From NCBI GenBank assembly GCA_947494805.1, contig CANLWK010000006.1, positions 62,001 to 126,000 of the forward strand: a stretch of DNA of 64,000 nucleotides, written 5' to 3'. Within the stretch, counting starts at the first letter, position 1. Every line of letters begins with the position of its first letter. The stretch is from an uncultured Croceitalea sp. (GTDB lineage: Bacteria; Bacteroidota; Bacteroidia; Flavobacteriales; Flavobacteriaceae). Below are positions 34,456 to 42,558 of the stretch, in pieces. The notes under the pieces were generated by a model. It was given only the letters and a program-made list of their open reading frames with translations. It searched no databases and was not told the DNA's origin. The position numbers and the translations under genes were made by a program.

Positions 34456-36042
34456 ATTACTGACCTTTCGTAAAGGGGTATTCATCCAATACGAATCTGA
34501 TGCCTTTCGATTCAACATCGGTTGTGATGCGTCGTACAAGGGTTTAGTCTTAAGCATCAACTTGTTCTCTGGAGGCTTAACTGTTTCACCCTCCATTATT
34601 TTTTGGGTGAAAAACTCTCGGAACTGGTCTAGTATATCTATCTTTCGTTCGCCAAGTTGATTACCATCCTTGTCTACTAATTTTTCAATCTGTAACAGTA
34701 TTTTAGGTCTTTTGGTAACTTCTTTTTCAGAATATACCATATCCTTAAGTCGTGTTTGCTGCTTTGCATTCAGTTTTAGGCCAATCTCTGTACTATCAAC
34801 CAATATCCAATCCGCTGGTTTCAGAAACTGCCCCGCATAACTTAAACGAATATCTGATGGCTTAAGTCTATCAAAACTCATAGCAGGCCTGTTCAATTTA
34901 ATCTGTAAATAGCCCAAATCTTTATCTAAAACAATTTCTTCTATTCGAAATACAGGTGGCCTTATTAGTCTAAATTTATTATGGAAAGAAATGTAATTCA
35001 GGTACATTAGACCATCTACTTTGGTATACTCGACCAAGATTTCGTACAACAGCTTTTCTTCTCCGCTATAATCATTGGGCCCATCAGGATTTTTATCGGG
35101 CTCTTTTTTGTAAACGGCATAATCCAGCTTTCGAATGGCGAAGTCTTTCTTGTCAATATAAATGGCACCTTCGACCCTAAATGGAAGCATCATTTTCTTA
35201 ACCCTAATCTTGTAGACCTGTTCATCACCATATGATGTCTGTGATACCGATGAAAACCGATGTTCCCGAACAAAATCTTCAACCAGTTTATGCACAAAAG
35301 AATAAGCCCGCACATTATGGTTTCGAATGGCATCGTGAATGTGCAAAATAACCAGTTCATTGCCCCCATAATCACTTATCAATGAAGCATTGGGAATAAT
35401 CTTGTCCTGCGCCCCATAATCATACGGCTTCGCCGCAAAAGAATCGATTTTAAATTCAGTGTTTTTTTTATAGGAATACATACCGTATTGGGTCTGCTTA
35501 TAGTCATCGCTTTGAAAACCCTTATCAAAAACAGCAACAATGGCCTCGTTCAAATTGCTGTACGCATGCCGTTGCAATTGGTAATCGCGATAGTATCCAA
35601 CAAGTCCGAAAGGCGTGGTAGGGTAGTTCTCAGGAATCTTTTCAAGGGCATATTGAATGATCTTTCGTGCCGACAACCTACCTCGTCTTTTTGCCGTCAC
35701 CACGGTTTCTGGCAATTGTTCTACGGCCGCTCGCAGTAAAATAGTGGATATCCCACTGACTTCTAAAGCAGAAACAGGAATCTCTTTTGTTTCATACCCC
35801 ATGCTTGAAACCTGTAGTACGGTACCCTCTTGTGCCAAGGTTTCAGGAATCAAGAAACCACCATCTTGATTCGATATAACGCCCAAAGCTTTGCCTTTGA
35901 TTCTCACTGTAGCAAAAACAACGGGCTCTCTTGTATCAGCATCTTTCAACACCCCTTTGAGGTATACCCCATCTTGTGCCGAAAGCCCAGAAAAAGTAAA
36001 GAAAAAAACTAAGAGAACATAAAAAAAGGGTGTAGGTTTCAT
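34453..36042 (-). CDS. Carboxypeptidase-regulatory-like domain protein, exported
   Basis: About 529 residues from the Met at 36,042, which opens a signal peptide (FFYVLLVFFFTFSGLSAQ); the 46 extra residues of the longer frame overlap the antiporter gene. Residues about 25-110 are a CarboxypepD_reg-like domain (GVLKDADTREPVVFATVRIKG...GVISNQDGGFLI), followed by a plug-like VEQLPETVVTAKRRGR and a long region (KIIQYALEKIPENYP...) typical of Bacteroidota outer-membrane-associated proteins with a DUF5686-like organisation. Probably periplasmic or outer-membrane; role unknown. Confidence 0.75.
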   Translation of the reverse strand: MKPTPFFYVLLVFFFTFSGLSAQDGVYLKGVLKDADTREPVVFATVRIKGKALGVISNQDGGFLIPETLAQEGTVLQVSSMGYETKEIPVSALEVSGISTILLRAAVEQLPETVVTAKRRGRLSARKIIQYALEKIPENYPTTPFGLVGYYRDYQLQRHAYSNLNEAIVAVFDKGFQSDDYKQTQYGMYSYKKNTEFKIDSFAAKPYDYGAQDKIIPNASLISDYGGNELVILHIHDAIRNHNVRAYSFVHKLVEDFVREHRFSSVSQTSYGDEQVYKIRVKKMMLPFRVEGAIYIDKKDFAIRKLDYAVYKKEPDKNPDGPNDYSGEEKLLYEILVEYTKVDGLMYLNYISFHNKFRLIRPPVFRIEEIVLDKDLGYLQIKLNRPAMSFDRLKPSDIRLSYAGQFLKPADWILVDSTEIGLKLNAKQQTRLKDMVYSEKEVTKRPKILLQIEKLVDKDGNQLGERKIDILDQFREFFTQKIMEGETVKPPENKLMLKTKPLYDASQPMLNRKASDSYWMNTPLRKVSN

Positions 36043-36050
36043 TGCGGTAT

Positions 36051-36989
36051 TTAAGCCAAAGTAAGATACACAAAAGCACCGTAAACCGCAATCAAAACGA
36101 GTCCGTCTCGCCAGCCCAATCGAAGTCCCTTGGGAATAAAGACTAAGGGTAGGATCAAGAAAGAGATACCCAACATCCAAAAGATATCATTGGTCAACAA
36201 GCCCTGGTCCACCACATGGATGGGGGTTATGATGGACGTTATACCCAACACGGCCAACAAGTTGAAAATGTTTGAGCCAATAAGGTTGCCCACAGAGATG
36301 GCCTTTTCTTTTTTAATTATGGCGATCACCGATGCGGCCAATTCAGGAATACTGGTTCCAACCGAGACCACCGTCACCCCAATTACGCGATCGCTCACAC
36401 CAAAAGAAGACGCTAAACCCACGGCGCCATCAATCAATAGTTCTGACCCTCCCCAAAGGGCAGTACCACCTACACCTAGAAACAGTGCAATCTTATACAA
36501 AGGCATAGGTTTATCATCTTCAGGTAGTTCGTCTACCACGGCAGTTTTTTGAAATCGCAACAGATATACCAAAAAAGCAAATAAAAGAATGACCATGATA
36601 ATGCCCTCATAGCGTTGTAGTGTTCCATCAAAATAAATAAACCCCACAAAAAGACATGAGGCGATCATCATGACGGGCCAATCTGTGGTATAGAAACTTT
36701 TTCTCACGTTAATGCCGCCCAATAATACGGTTATTGCCAGTACCAGCCCCAAATTGGCAATATTTGAACCGACCACATTGCCCAATGCCAAATCAGGAAA
36801 ACCGTCTAGAGCGGCCTTGATACTCACAATAAGCTCCGGTGCCGAAGTCGCAAACGACACTACCGTCATACCAATCACGATTTTAGGAACATCAAGCTTT
36901 AATGAAAGCGCGACAGCTGCTTTCAACAACCAGTTGCCACCTACAATGAGCAGTATGAGTCCTAAAAAAATAAAGAGAAAATCTTGCAT
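36051..36989 (-). CDS. Calcium/sodium antiporter, CaCA family (YrbG type)
   Basis: 312 residues with about ten transmembrane segments. The two inverted alpha-repeats are clear: GMTVVSFATSAPELIVSIKAAL (about 40-60) and GVTVVSVGTSIPELAASVIAII (about 205-226), both with the conserved Thr-Ser-x-Pro-Glu ion site, and GNVVGSNIANLGL / GNLIGSNIFNLLA following each. It exchanges Ca2+ for Na+ at the inner membrane. 8 bp from the downstream exported-protein start, so they may be co-transcribed. Confidence 0.9.
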   Translation of the reverse strand: MQDFLFIFLGLILLIVGGNWLLKAAVALSLKLDVPKIVIGMTVVSFATSAPELIVSIKAALDGFPDLALGNVVGSNIANLGLVLAITVLLGGINVRKSFYTTDWPVMMIASCLFVGFIYFDGTLQRYEGIIMVILLFAFLVYLLRFQKTAVVDELPEDDKPMPLYKIALFLGVGGTALWGGSELLIDGAVGLASSFGVSDRVIGVTVVSVGTSIPELAASVIAIIKKEKAISVGNLIGSNIFNLLAVLGITSIITPIHVVDQGLLTNDIFWMLGISFLILPLVFIPKGLRLGWRDGLVLIAVYGAFVYLTLA

Positions 36990-37069
36990 CGTAATGGTTT
37001 AGTGCCGCAAATATAAATTAAGAAATGTTCTTAAAAGTGAGATCCTTCTAAAAGAATAAACTAAAAAAA

Positions 37070-37123
37070 TAGTTAATTAACTATAAAAATAGTTGTTTAA
37101 CTAAAAAAACAGTCTTAAGTTTG
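37070..37123 (+). promoter_or_regulatory. BlaI-type operator pair and promoter
   Basis: Two near-identical dyads, TAGTTAATTAACTA (37,070-37,083, perfect palindrome) and TAGTTGTTTAACTA (37,090-37,103), have centres 20 bp apart, two helical turns. The second overlaps a -33 TTG (37,093), and TAAGTTTG (37,116-37,123) is a perfect -7 box, 18 bp before the repressor start. The layout fits autorepression by a BlaI-like dimer. Confidence 0.7.
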
Positions 37124-37141
37124 GAACCTAAACGGGGTATC

Positions 37142-37501
37142 ATGCAAAAACTGACAAACAAAGAAGAGGAGATCATGAAAATTCTTTGGACGCTTGAAAA
37201 GGCATTCGTCAAAGAGATACTCCATGAAATTACAGGTGAAAAACCACATTACAACACGCTTTCGACCATTGTTCGCAATCTTGAAGAGAAAGGGTATGTT
37301 GGGCATGACGCTTTCGGCAACACACATCGTTATTTTCCGAAAGTGACCAAAGAAGCCTACCGAAAAGTGTTTATTAATTCGACCATTGCCGATTACTATG
37401 ACAATTCTTACAAGAGCCTGGTTTCGTTCTTTGCCAAGGAAGAAAAAATATCGGTTGAAGAGTTAAAAGAAATTATTGACCTCATCGAAAAGAAAAAGTA
37501 A
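37142..37501 (+). CDS. BlaI/MecI/CopY-family repressor
   Basis: About 119 residues from the Met at 37,142. MQKLTNKEEEIMKILWTLEKAFVKEILHEI and PHYNTLSTIVRNLEEKGYVGHDAFGNTHRYFPKVTKEAY form the winged helix of this family, with the C-terminal dimerisation helices (SFFAKEEKISVEELKEIIDLIEK). In the known system the partner M56 protease leads to its cleavage. The stop overlaps the M56 gene start by one base, a coupled pair. Confidence 0.9.
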   Translation: MQKLTNKEEEIMKILWTLEKAFVKEILHEITGEKPHYNTLSTIVRNLEEKGYVGHDAFGNTHRYFPKVTKEAYRKVFINSTIADYYDNSYKSLVSFFAKEEKISVEELKEIIDLIEKKK

Positions 37502-39690
37502 TGGAAGCACTGTTTGTACATCTTTTAAAATCGTCTGGTATTCTTTTGTTGTTCTTGCTCTCTTATTTGATATTACTGAAAAAAGAGACCTTCTTCACCG
37601 GCAACCGTACTTTTTTGGTAATCGGTCTTTTGAGTTCACTTTTGGTACCTTTTATCAACATTACCAAAACCATATACGTGGCCCCAATGCCTATGGAAGC
37701 ACCAACAGTAATGGCTGCAACACAAGCATCAAAAACCATGACAAAATTTTCCATATTGGAGGTTCAAAGTCATTTTGACTGGACTACGTTTTTGTCATTG
37801 TTTTATGTGTTGGGTGTTGTTTACTTCACGTTCAGACTTTTCATTCAGCTGTATGCCATCAAAAAAATCAAGAAAAATAGCAGCATAGTCGCAGATGGTA
37901 GTTTTTACCATGTACACACTGTCAAGCAAATTTCACCTTTTTCATTTTTCAAATACATCTTTTATCACCCCCAACAATTTGATGCGCAAGAGCTGAAGAC
38001 CATCCTTACACATGAAAAGATGCATGTAAGGGGGTTGCATTCCATCGATATTCTGCTAACCGAACTCATATTTATACTATTATGGTTCAACCCGGCTGTC
38101 TGGTTTTATAAAAGTGTCGTCAAGCAAAATCTAGAATTTATTGCCGATGCAAAAACCTGTAACCTCAACGGAGATAAAAAGAGTTACCAGTATCTGATGC
38201 TTAAGCAGGCCATCAATACCAATTCGCTGACCATTGTCAATGCATTTTTTAATTCAATCATCAAAAAACGAATAGTCATGTTAAATCAAAATCAATCTAG
38301 ACGCATCAATCTCCTCAAACTTCTGATTGTAGTGCCCTTGGTCGGGTTGTTCATCATGGGTTTTAACACCAAAGAGGTGGTAGAGTTTACACCCAATGAT
38401 ACTACACCGGATCCTGTCACTATCACCGATATTGACTTTGTAAGTCCATTGCGCCCAGCAGACATCAAAAATGTCACTTCAGGTTTTGGAATGGCAAAAG
38501 ATCCTATTTCAAACAAAGTCGTTAGGCACAGCGGTATTGATTTAGTGGCTCGTAGTGGTACAAAAGTGAGCGCTAGCGCAGCCGGAATAGTACAAGTGGC
38601 AGCTTTTGATAATCTAAACGGCAATTATGTTGTTGTTCGCCACGATGACGTGTACAGCACTAGATATATACACCTTAAAGACAAGACGGTCGCCAAGGGT
38701 GCAAAAGTAAAAGCAGGTGAGGTTATCGGTCATGTTGGGAGCACGGGCCGGTCAACAGGACCCCATCTTCATTTTGAAATTTTAAAATCGGGTAACGCCA
38801 TCAATCCCGAAAGTATGGTTCTCTTCAATACACCAAAACAAAAAAAGGTGATTGCAAAACCCACGTCCAATAAATCAAAAGCAGCTGCAAAAAGCATAGA
38901 ACTTCTTATCAATAAGAATTCATCAAACGATGATTTGGAAAAAATGAAAAGCGATCTGGCCAAAAATGGTATTGACTTTTCATATAGCCTTGTACACAAT
39001 GAAGCGCACGAAATTGTCGAAATCAAAGTAAATGTGACGGGCACGGGCGAAAATGGAGAACAATTCAATAGTTCTTACAGTTCATCTGACAATGAGAACG
39101 GCATTTCTCCCCTAGTGATCTATATTGATCTTGAAAACAATCTGGTTTCGATAGGATCAAAAGGCGCATACCAATCCAATAGTACTAAAGTTAGAACAAA
39201 CAGCAGTACAATTCATATTGATACGGACACCAAACACAAGGAGATTGTGGTAAGAAAAGAAGACGGCGTCAAAAAAGTCTATGTCGATGGCGAGGAAATT
39301 GACAAAGATGATATACATGAGCATGACGTGGATATTTTTATGAACGATGACCATGATGATGAAGATTATCAAATTCACATCTCTTCTGACGACCATAGCA
39401 AAACCGTGGAGCGCAAATTTGACGGAGGCCATGTTACGGTCGTGAAAAGTGGCAACAAAGACAATGATATCACCATAACCAATAACGATGGCGGCTTCTT
39501 TTTTGTCAATACGAAAGGGAAAAAGAAACCCTTGTACTATATTGATGGTGAACCAGCATCAGAAAAGGATGTGAAAAAGCTATCTCCGAACGACGTTCAA
39601 AGTGTAAATGTTTACAAAGGAAAACAGACCATCTCTAAATATGGCAAAAAAGCCAAAAACGGTGTTGTAGAGATTACAACAAAACAGTAA
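37501..39690 (+). CDS. M56 (BlaR1-like) metallopeptidase fused to an M23 peptidase domain
   Basis: 729 residues. N-terminal transmembrane segments (about 7-25, 35-55, 95-115, 195-210) enclose the M56 zinc site LTHEKMHVRGLHSIDILLTEL, with Glu in NLEFIADAKTC; another segment follows near 280. Residues about 320-440 are an M23/LytM domain: RHSGIDLVAR, HDDVYSTRYIHLKD and GPHLHFEI (HxH). The C-terminus (about 660-729) ends in a plug-like DVQSVNVYKGKQTISKYG...VVEITTKQ. The known BlaR1 sensor is a penicillin-binding protein; here the M23 domain could sense or cut peptidoglycan. A GSDDHS/DDHDDED region links them. Confidence 0.85.
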   Translation: MEALFVHLLKSSGILLLFLLSYLILLKKETFFTGNRTFLVIGLLSSLLVPFINITKTIYVAPMPMEAPTVMAATQASKTMTKFSILEVQSHFDWTTFLSLFYVLGVVYFTFRLFIQLYAIKKIKKNSSIVADGSFYHVHTVKQISPFSFFKYIFYHPQQFDAQELKTILTHEKMHVRGLHSIDILLTELIFILLWFNPAVWFYKSVVKQNLEFIADAKTCNLNGDKKSYQYLMLKQAINTNSLTIVNAFFNSIIKKRIVMLNQNQSRRINLLKLLIVVPLVGLFIMGFNTKEVVEFTPNDTTPDPVTITDIDFVSPLRPADIKNVTSGFGMAKDPISNKVVRHSGIDLVARSGTKVSASAAGIVQVAAFDNLNGNYVVVRHDDVYSTRYIHLKDKTVAKGAKVKAGEVIGHVGSTGRSTGPHLHFEILKSGNAINPESMVLFNTPKQKKVIAKPTSNKSKAAAKSIELLINKNSSNDDLEKMKSDLAKNGIDFSYSLVHNEAHEIVEIKVNVTGTGENGEQFNSSYSSSDNENGISPLVIYIDLENNLVSIGSKGAYQSNSTKVRTNSSTIHIDTDTKHKEIVVRKEDGVKKVYVDGEEIDKDDIHEHDVDIFMNDDHDDEDYQIHISSDDHSKTVERKFDGGHVTVVKSGNKDNDITITNNDGGFFFVNTKGKKKPLYYIDGEPASEKDVKKLSPNDVQSVNVYKGKQTISKYGKKAKNGVVEITTKQ

Positions 39691-39725
39691 AATTAGTATT
39701 GGCGCAACCGGCTTTTGCAATAATG

Positions 39726-39753
39726 ACCGACCTCAATTTTGGTCGGTTTTTTT
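39726..39753 (+). terminator. Intrinsic terminator of the blaI-M56 operon
   Basis: ACCGACC (39,726-39,732) pairs with GGTCGGT (39,741-39,747), followed by seven or more T. 36 bp after the stop. Confidence 0.85.
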
Positions 39754-40067
39754 ATGCCCCTCAATAACGAAATGCCCGAAAAAGGCACTTTTTTAAACGA
39801 AAGGCCCCTTGCTTTTCAAAAACTTGTTCAAAAAGCCCCTACAATTGTTATGAATTATAACAATATTAATTATAAGCAATTACATTTTGTTACTTATTTG
39901 TAGAGAGTCACATTAATTCTGTATTCAAACCTATTTTTAAGATTACAATTATGTATGCAAATGTATTAAATCGAACCCAATTATTTGGAAACATGATATT
40001 TATCAACATATCTTCAAAAAACAATTAGTAAAAACATCTATTAAAAACCTAAAAAACAATTTAAAAA
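39754..40067 (+). promoter_or_regulatory. Leader region with palindrome before a 20-codon ORF
   Basis: No gene seen. ATTGTTAT (39,844-39,851) and ATAACAAT (39,857-39,864) form a perfect 8-bp stem around GAATT, a possible operator or RNA hairpin. The remaining sequence is very AT-rich, and ACTTATTTG near 39,892 is a loose -7-like box. It precedes the small hydrophobic peptide gene. Confidence 0.35.
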
Positions 40068-40130
40068 ATGATCGCATTAGTAAAGTTTATTGTAGCCTTT
40101 GTATTAAGTCTTATTGCTATTGCGATTTAA
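40068..40130 (+). CDS. 20-residue hydrophobic peptide
   Basis: ATG at 40,068, TAA at 40,128-40,130; the product is MIALVKFIVAFVLSLIAIAI, one membrane helix with a single Lys. The coding frame is preceded by an A-rich stretch (AACAATTTAAAAA) typical of Flavobacteriia initiation regions and followed by a terminator hairpin 55 bp later. The composition is like type I toxin peptides or small membrane proteins; I cannot assign it. No obvious antisense promoter is visible. Confidence 0.4.
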   Translation: MIALVKFIVAFVLSLIAIAI

Positions 40131-40184
40131 TCTTTAGTTACTTTGACATCAATCAAAATCAAATAGCACATCAATCAAAAAACA

Positions 40185-40210
40185 TTTTAGGGCCTCATCA
40201 GCCCTTAAAA
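40185..40210 (+). terminator. Hairpin after the 20-codon ORF
   Basis: TTTTAGGGC (40,185-40,193) pairs with GCCCTTAAAA (40,201-40,210) with one bulge. It has no strong T-run (CATAAAAAGG follows), so termination is only likely. Confidence 0.45.
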
Positions 40211-40318
40211 CATAAAAAGGTTTCATCACCCTTTTCATCTTAATCAAAAAACGAAACTTGAATAGAAGCTTGGCCCCGCGTCGAGCTTTTATTTTTGTAT
40301 TTTGCCAAAAACTAAATA

Positions 40319-40471
40319 ATGCAGCAGTCGTTTTTTAAAATAGTGGCCAAGCTCAATAAGGCATTGCTTCCCTCTTTTTCCAAAAAACAGTTGGACCTTT
40401 CAAAAGCCTCTAAATTACAGTTGGCACTGATTGGCTGGCGATATTATGTTACCACTAAGGCCTTAGGTTAG
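40319..40471 (+). CDS. Small conserved basic protein (50 aa)
   Basis: ATG at 40,319, stop at 40,469-40,471. The product begins MQQSFFKIVAKLNKALLPSF and ends LIGWRYYVTTKALG, rich in Lys and Leu. I have seen similar roughly 50-residue proteins in Flavobacteriaceae, sometimes labelled SsrA-binding without good reason. Its 3' end overlaps the convergent apt gene by 4 bases. Confidence 0.6.
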   Translation: MQQSFFKIVAKLNKALLPSFSKKQLDLSKASKLQLALIGWRYYVTTKALG

Positions 40472-40980
40472 TATTGCAACAATGATGCGATTTCGTAGCC
40501 ATTTAATCTATCGCCGCCATTTAAAAAAGTGAGGTGCACCAAAAAATTACATTGTACCACCTCACCGCCCAACTGCTCCACTAAATTGCATACCGCCTTG
40601 GCCGTACCCCCCGTCGCCAATACATCATCATGCACCAGAACCCTTTGACCTTTTTCTATGGCATCAGTATGTATCTCAAGCGTATCACTGCCATACTCTA
40701 GGTTGTACGACTCTGATACTGTATGGTAGGGCAGTTTACCCACCTTTCGTACGGGAACGAATCCTGCACCCAGTTTTGAGGCCAGCATGGGCGCAAAAAT
40801 AAAGCCTCGGCTATCGACACCAACAACTTTATCTATCTCATGCCTTTGGGCAAAAGCCAGCAATTCATTGGTGGCTTTGTTCAGGGCATTGACATCTTTT
40901 AAAAGAGGGGTAATATCTTTAAAAACAACACCAGGCTCAGGAAAATCGTTGATGTCGCGCACATAAGAGTGAAAATCCAT
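40468..40980 (-). CDS. apt: Adenine phosphoribosyltransferase
   Basis: 170 residues, the normal length. The PRPP-binding motif VLVHDDVLATGGTAKAV is complete, and the N-terminal DINDFPEPGVVFKDITPLL is the Apt opening. It salvages adenine to AMP with PRPP, in the cytoplasm. It lies next to tRNA-Arg, divergent, with 62 bp between. Confidence 0.95.
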   Translation of the reverse strand: MDFHSYVRDINDFPEPGVVFKDITPLLKDVNALNKATNELLAFAQRHEIDKVVGVDSRGFIFAPMLASKLGAGFVPVRKVGKLPYHTVSESYNLEYGSDTLEIHTDAIEKGQRVLVHDDVLATGGTAKAVCNLVEQLGGEVVQCNFLVHLTFLNGGDRLNGYEIASLLQY

Positions 40981-41042
40981 TTAAAACTATTCTTAGGTTT
41001 TGTAGTAAATTTAAAAAGAAATATATTTGCACCCCATTAAAA

Positions 41043-41117
41043 AGGCCTCGTGGCGCAACTGAATAGCGCATCTGATTACGGCTCAGAAGGTTGCAGGTTT
41101 GAATCCTGCCGAGGTCA
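41043..41117 (+). tRNA. tRNA-Arg (anticodon ACG)
   Basis: The acceptor stem GGCCTCG (41,043-41,049) pairs with CGAGGTC (41,110-41,116), with A at 41,117. The anticodon stem TCTGA/TCAGA holds the loop TTACGGC, anticodon ACG (read as ICG for CGN). The T arm GCAGG/CCTGC surrounds TTTGAAT. CCA is not encoded. It serves as a probable integration site (see the duplicated 3' end at 41,297). Confidence 0.95.
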
Positions 41118-41129
41118 CGAATAAATCGA

Positions 41130-41160
41130 AAGCAAGCTAAAAGAAATAGCTTGCTTTTTT
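41130..41160 (+). terminator. Terminator after tRNA-Arg
   Basis: AAGCAAGCTA (41,130-41,139) pairs perfectly with TAGCTTGCTT (41,147-41,156), followed by more T. Confidence 0.9.
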
Positions 41161-41296
41161 GTTTTGGAGCGGTTTTGATTTTCAAAGTGGAGCTTTGTCA
41201 GGAAGTTCTAAGAAAATCCTGCCTTGACAAGATGCCAGTGCACTACATGTTTCTTTACAATAAAAAGTCTAACAGACCTTTACGAACGTTCAGTGC

Positions 41297-41310
41297 CCTG
41301 CCGAGGTCAC
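41297..41310 (+). repeat. Duplicated tRNA-Arg 3' end (att-like)
   Basis: The 14 bases CCTGCCGAGGTCAC repeat tRNA positions 41,105-41,118 exactly. The rest of the 41,118-41,471 spacer has no convincing gene; frames such as 41,151-41,363 read through the repeat. Such 3'-end duplications are left by tyrosine-recombinase elements integrating at tRNA genes. Confidence 0.65.
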
Positions 41311-41471
41311 TAAGAGGAAAACACCAAAAGTTAATTGAGAACTATGTCTATTGGATTTCTTAGATATTTGAACCTTTCGTTTTGTCATAGCAATTTGGAT
41401 TCTCTATTTTTAGAAAACAAAGAGATTAATTCTTTGGAAACCTAAAAATGACATGAGTCCCCGCTTTAAAA

Positions 41472-42041
41472 ATGATACGGACCAATGAAAACTTATTAGA
41501 ATATATTTCTTGGCTAGAAAAACACTCATCCTATTCCATAGGCGGTAAAATCTTTAAGCCAAAGCAGTTAATTTTAGAACAGAATCATAGATACAATACC
41601 GTTTTTATTATCAGAAAAGGGATTGTCAAGTGTTATCTATCCGATGAAAACGGGAAAGAATTTATTCAAGAGTTTTTAGGACAGGGTATGGAATTTGGCG
41701 AGTTAGAAGTATTCAACCAAAAACCAACTATTTGTTCCGTTTCGGCCGTTGTAGAGTTACAAGTCTTCACAATGTCTCATTCGGTTTTTAAAAACTTATT
41801 GGAAAAAGATGCCAAATTCAATAAAATTGTCATGAGTTCATTGGCTGACAAAATTCGCTATAAGGCTCCACGACATTCTTACCAACAGTCTTACCCAATC
41901 GAAGACAATTTTCTGCGCCTAAAACAAGTTTTTCCAGAAATTACAGAAGTGTTGTCCAAACAAGATATCTCCAACTATATGGGAATAACCACAAGAAGCT
42001 TAAACCGGGTATTGCAACAGCTAGAGGGGAATTTAGATTAG
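41472..42041 (+). CDS. Crp/Fnr-family transcriptional regulator
   Basis: 189 residues. The sensory cupin NTVFIIRKGIVKCYLSDENGKEFIQEFLGQGMEFGELEVF is followed by a short C-terminal helix-turn-helix (VLSKQDISNYMGITTRSLNRVLQQLEG). It belongs to the large Flavobacteriia set lacking cAMP or cluster residues. It is the first gene downstream of the tRNA-Arg duplication. Confidence 0.85.
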   Translation: MIRTNENLLEYISWLEKHSSYSIGGKIFKPKQLILEQNHRYNTVFIIRKGIVKCYLSDENGKEFIQEFLGQGMEFGELEVFNQKPTICSVSAVVELQVFTMSHSVFKNLLEKDAKFNKIVMSSLADKIRYKAPRHSYQQSYPIEDNFLRLKQVFPEITEVLSKQDISNYMGITTRSLNRVLQQLEGNLD

Positions 42042-42558
42042 GATAAGCCGTCAAATTCATTTGAATATCGACTTCAACTCGTGATAAATTCTTTCAAAAC
42101 CTTTCAATTCTTCAATTTGCGTAAATTCTATGCGTTGCTTGGGTATTGCTTTTCAATCCTCATAAACATATGTATGATTTTGGTGGCGTTCATAGAGTAT
42201 CGTTTGATGAAAATGGGCAAGTCAAACCTAATCGTTAGGGTACTCATTTGGATTCTGAGTAATTTAATAATTGTAAAATCAAACAAAGTCTTCTCTCCCA
42301 AATTATTAATTGGTCTTGAACCTCTACTAGCGTTCATCTCTGCCAAGGGCAGTTAAGTGTGACACCTCCCAAGTTCTTTTGGAGCCTAAAAGCTCAGAAG
42401 CGTCGGCCAAGTGTTGATGGCCTTGCCTTTTTTTGGTCGACAATAGTAAAGAAAACAATCAGTACCAAGTTCTGAACGTAAAGCCCTTTGATGCTCACCC
42501 TGGTCATTTTCAAAAGTCGAAATACGATATGGGACATCTTTTTCCCACCCTTGAGAAC
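42042..42558. other. 517-bp region without a convincing gene
   Basis: Two overlapping frames on opposite strands (42,081-42,356 plus, 91 codons; 42,128-42,346 minus, 72 codons) cover it. Neither has family features; the minus frame (LGEKTLFDFTIIKLLRIQMSTLTIRF) and the plus frame (FYALLGYCFSILINICMILVAFIEY) are roughly reverse reads of a biased stretch. 42,357-42,558 holds nothing recognisable. Could be decayed DNA of the putative island. Confidence 0.3.

Noticed and set aside
42081..42356. 91-codon plus-strand hydrophobic frame
   Set aside because: Opposed by an equally long minus frame, no recognisable family, likely chance opening in AT-rich DNA.
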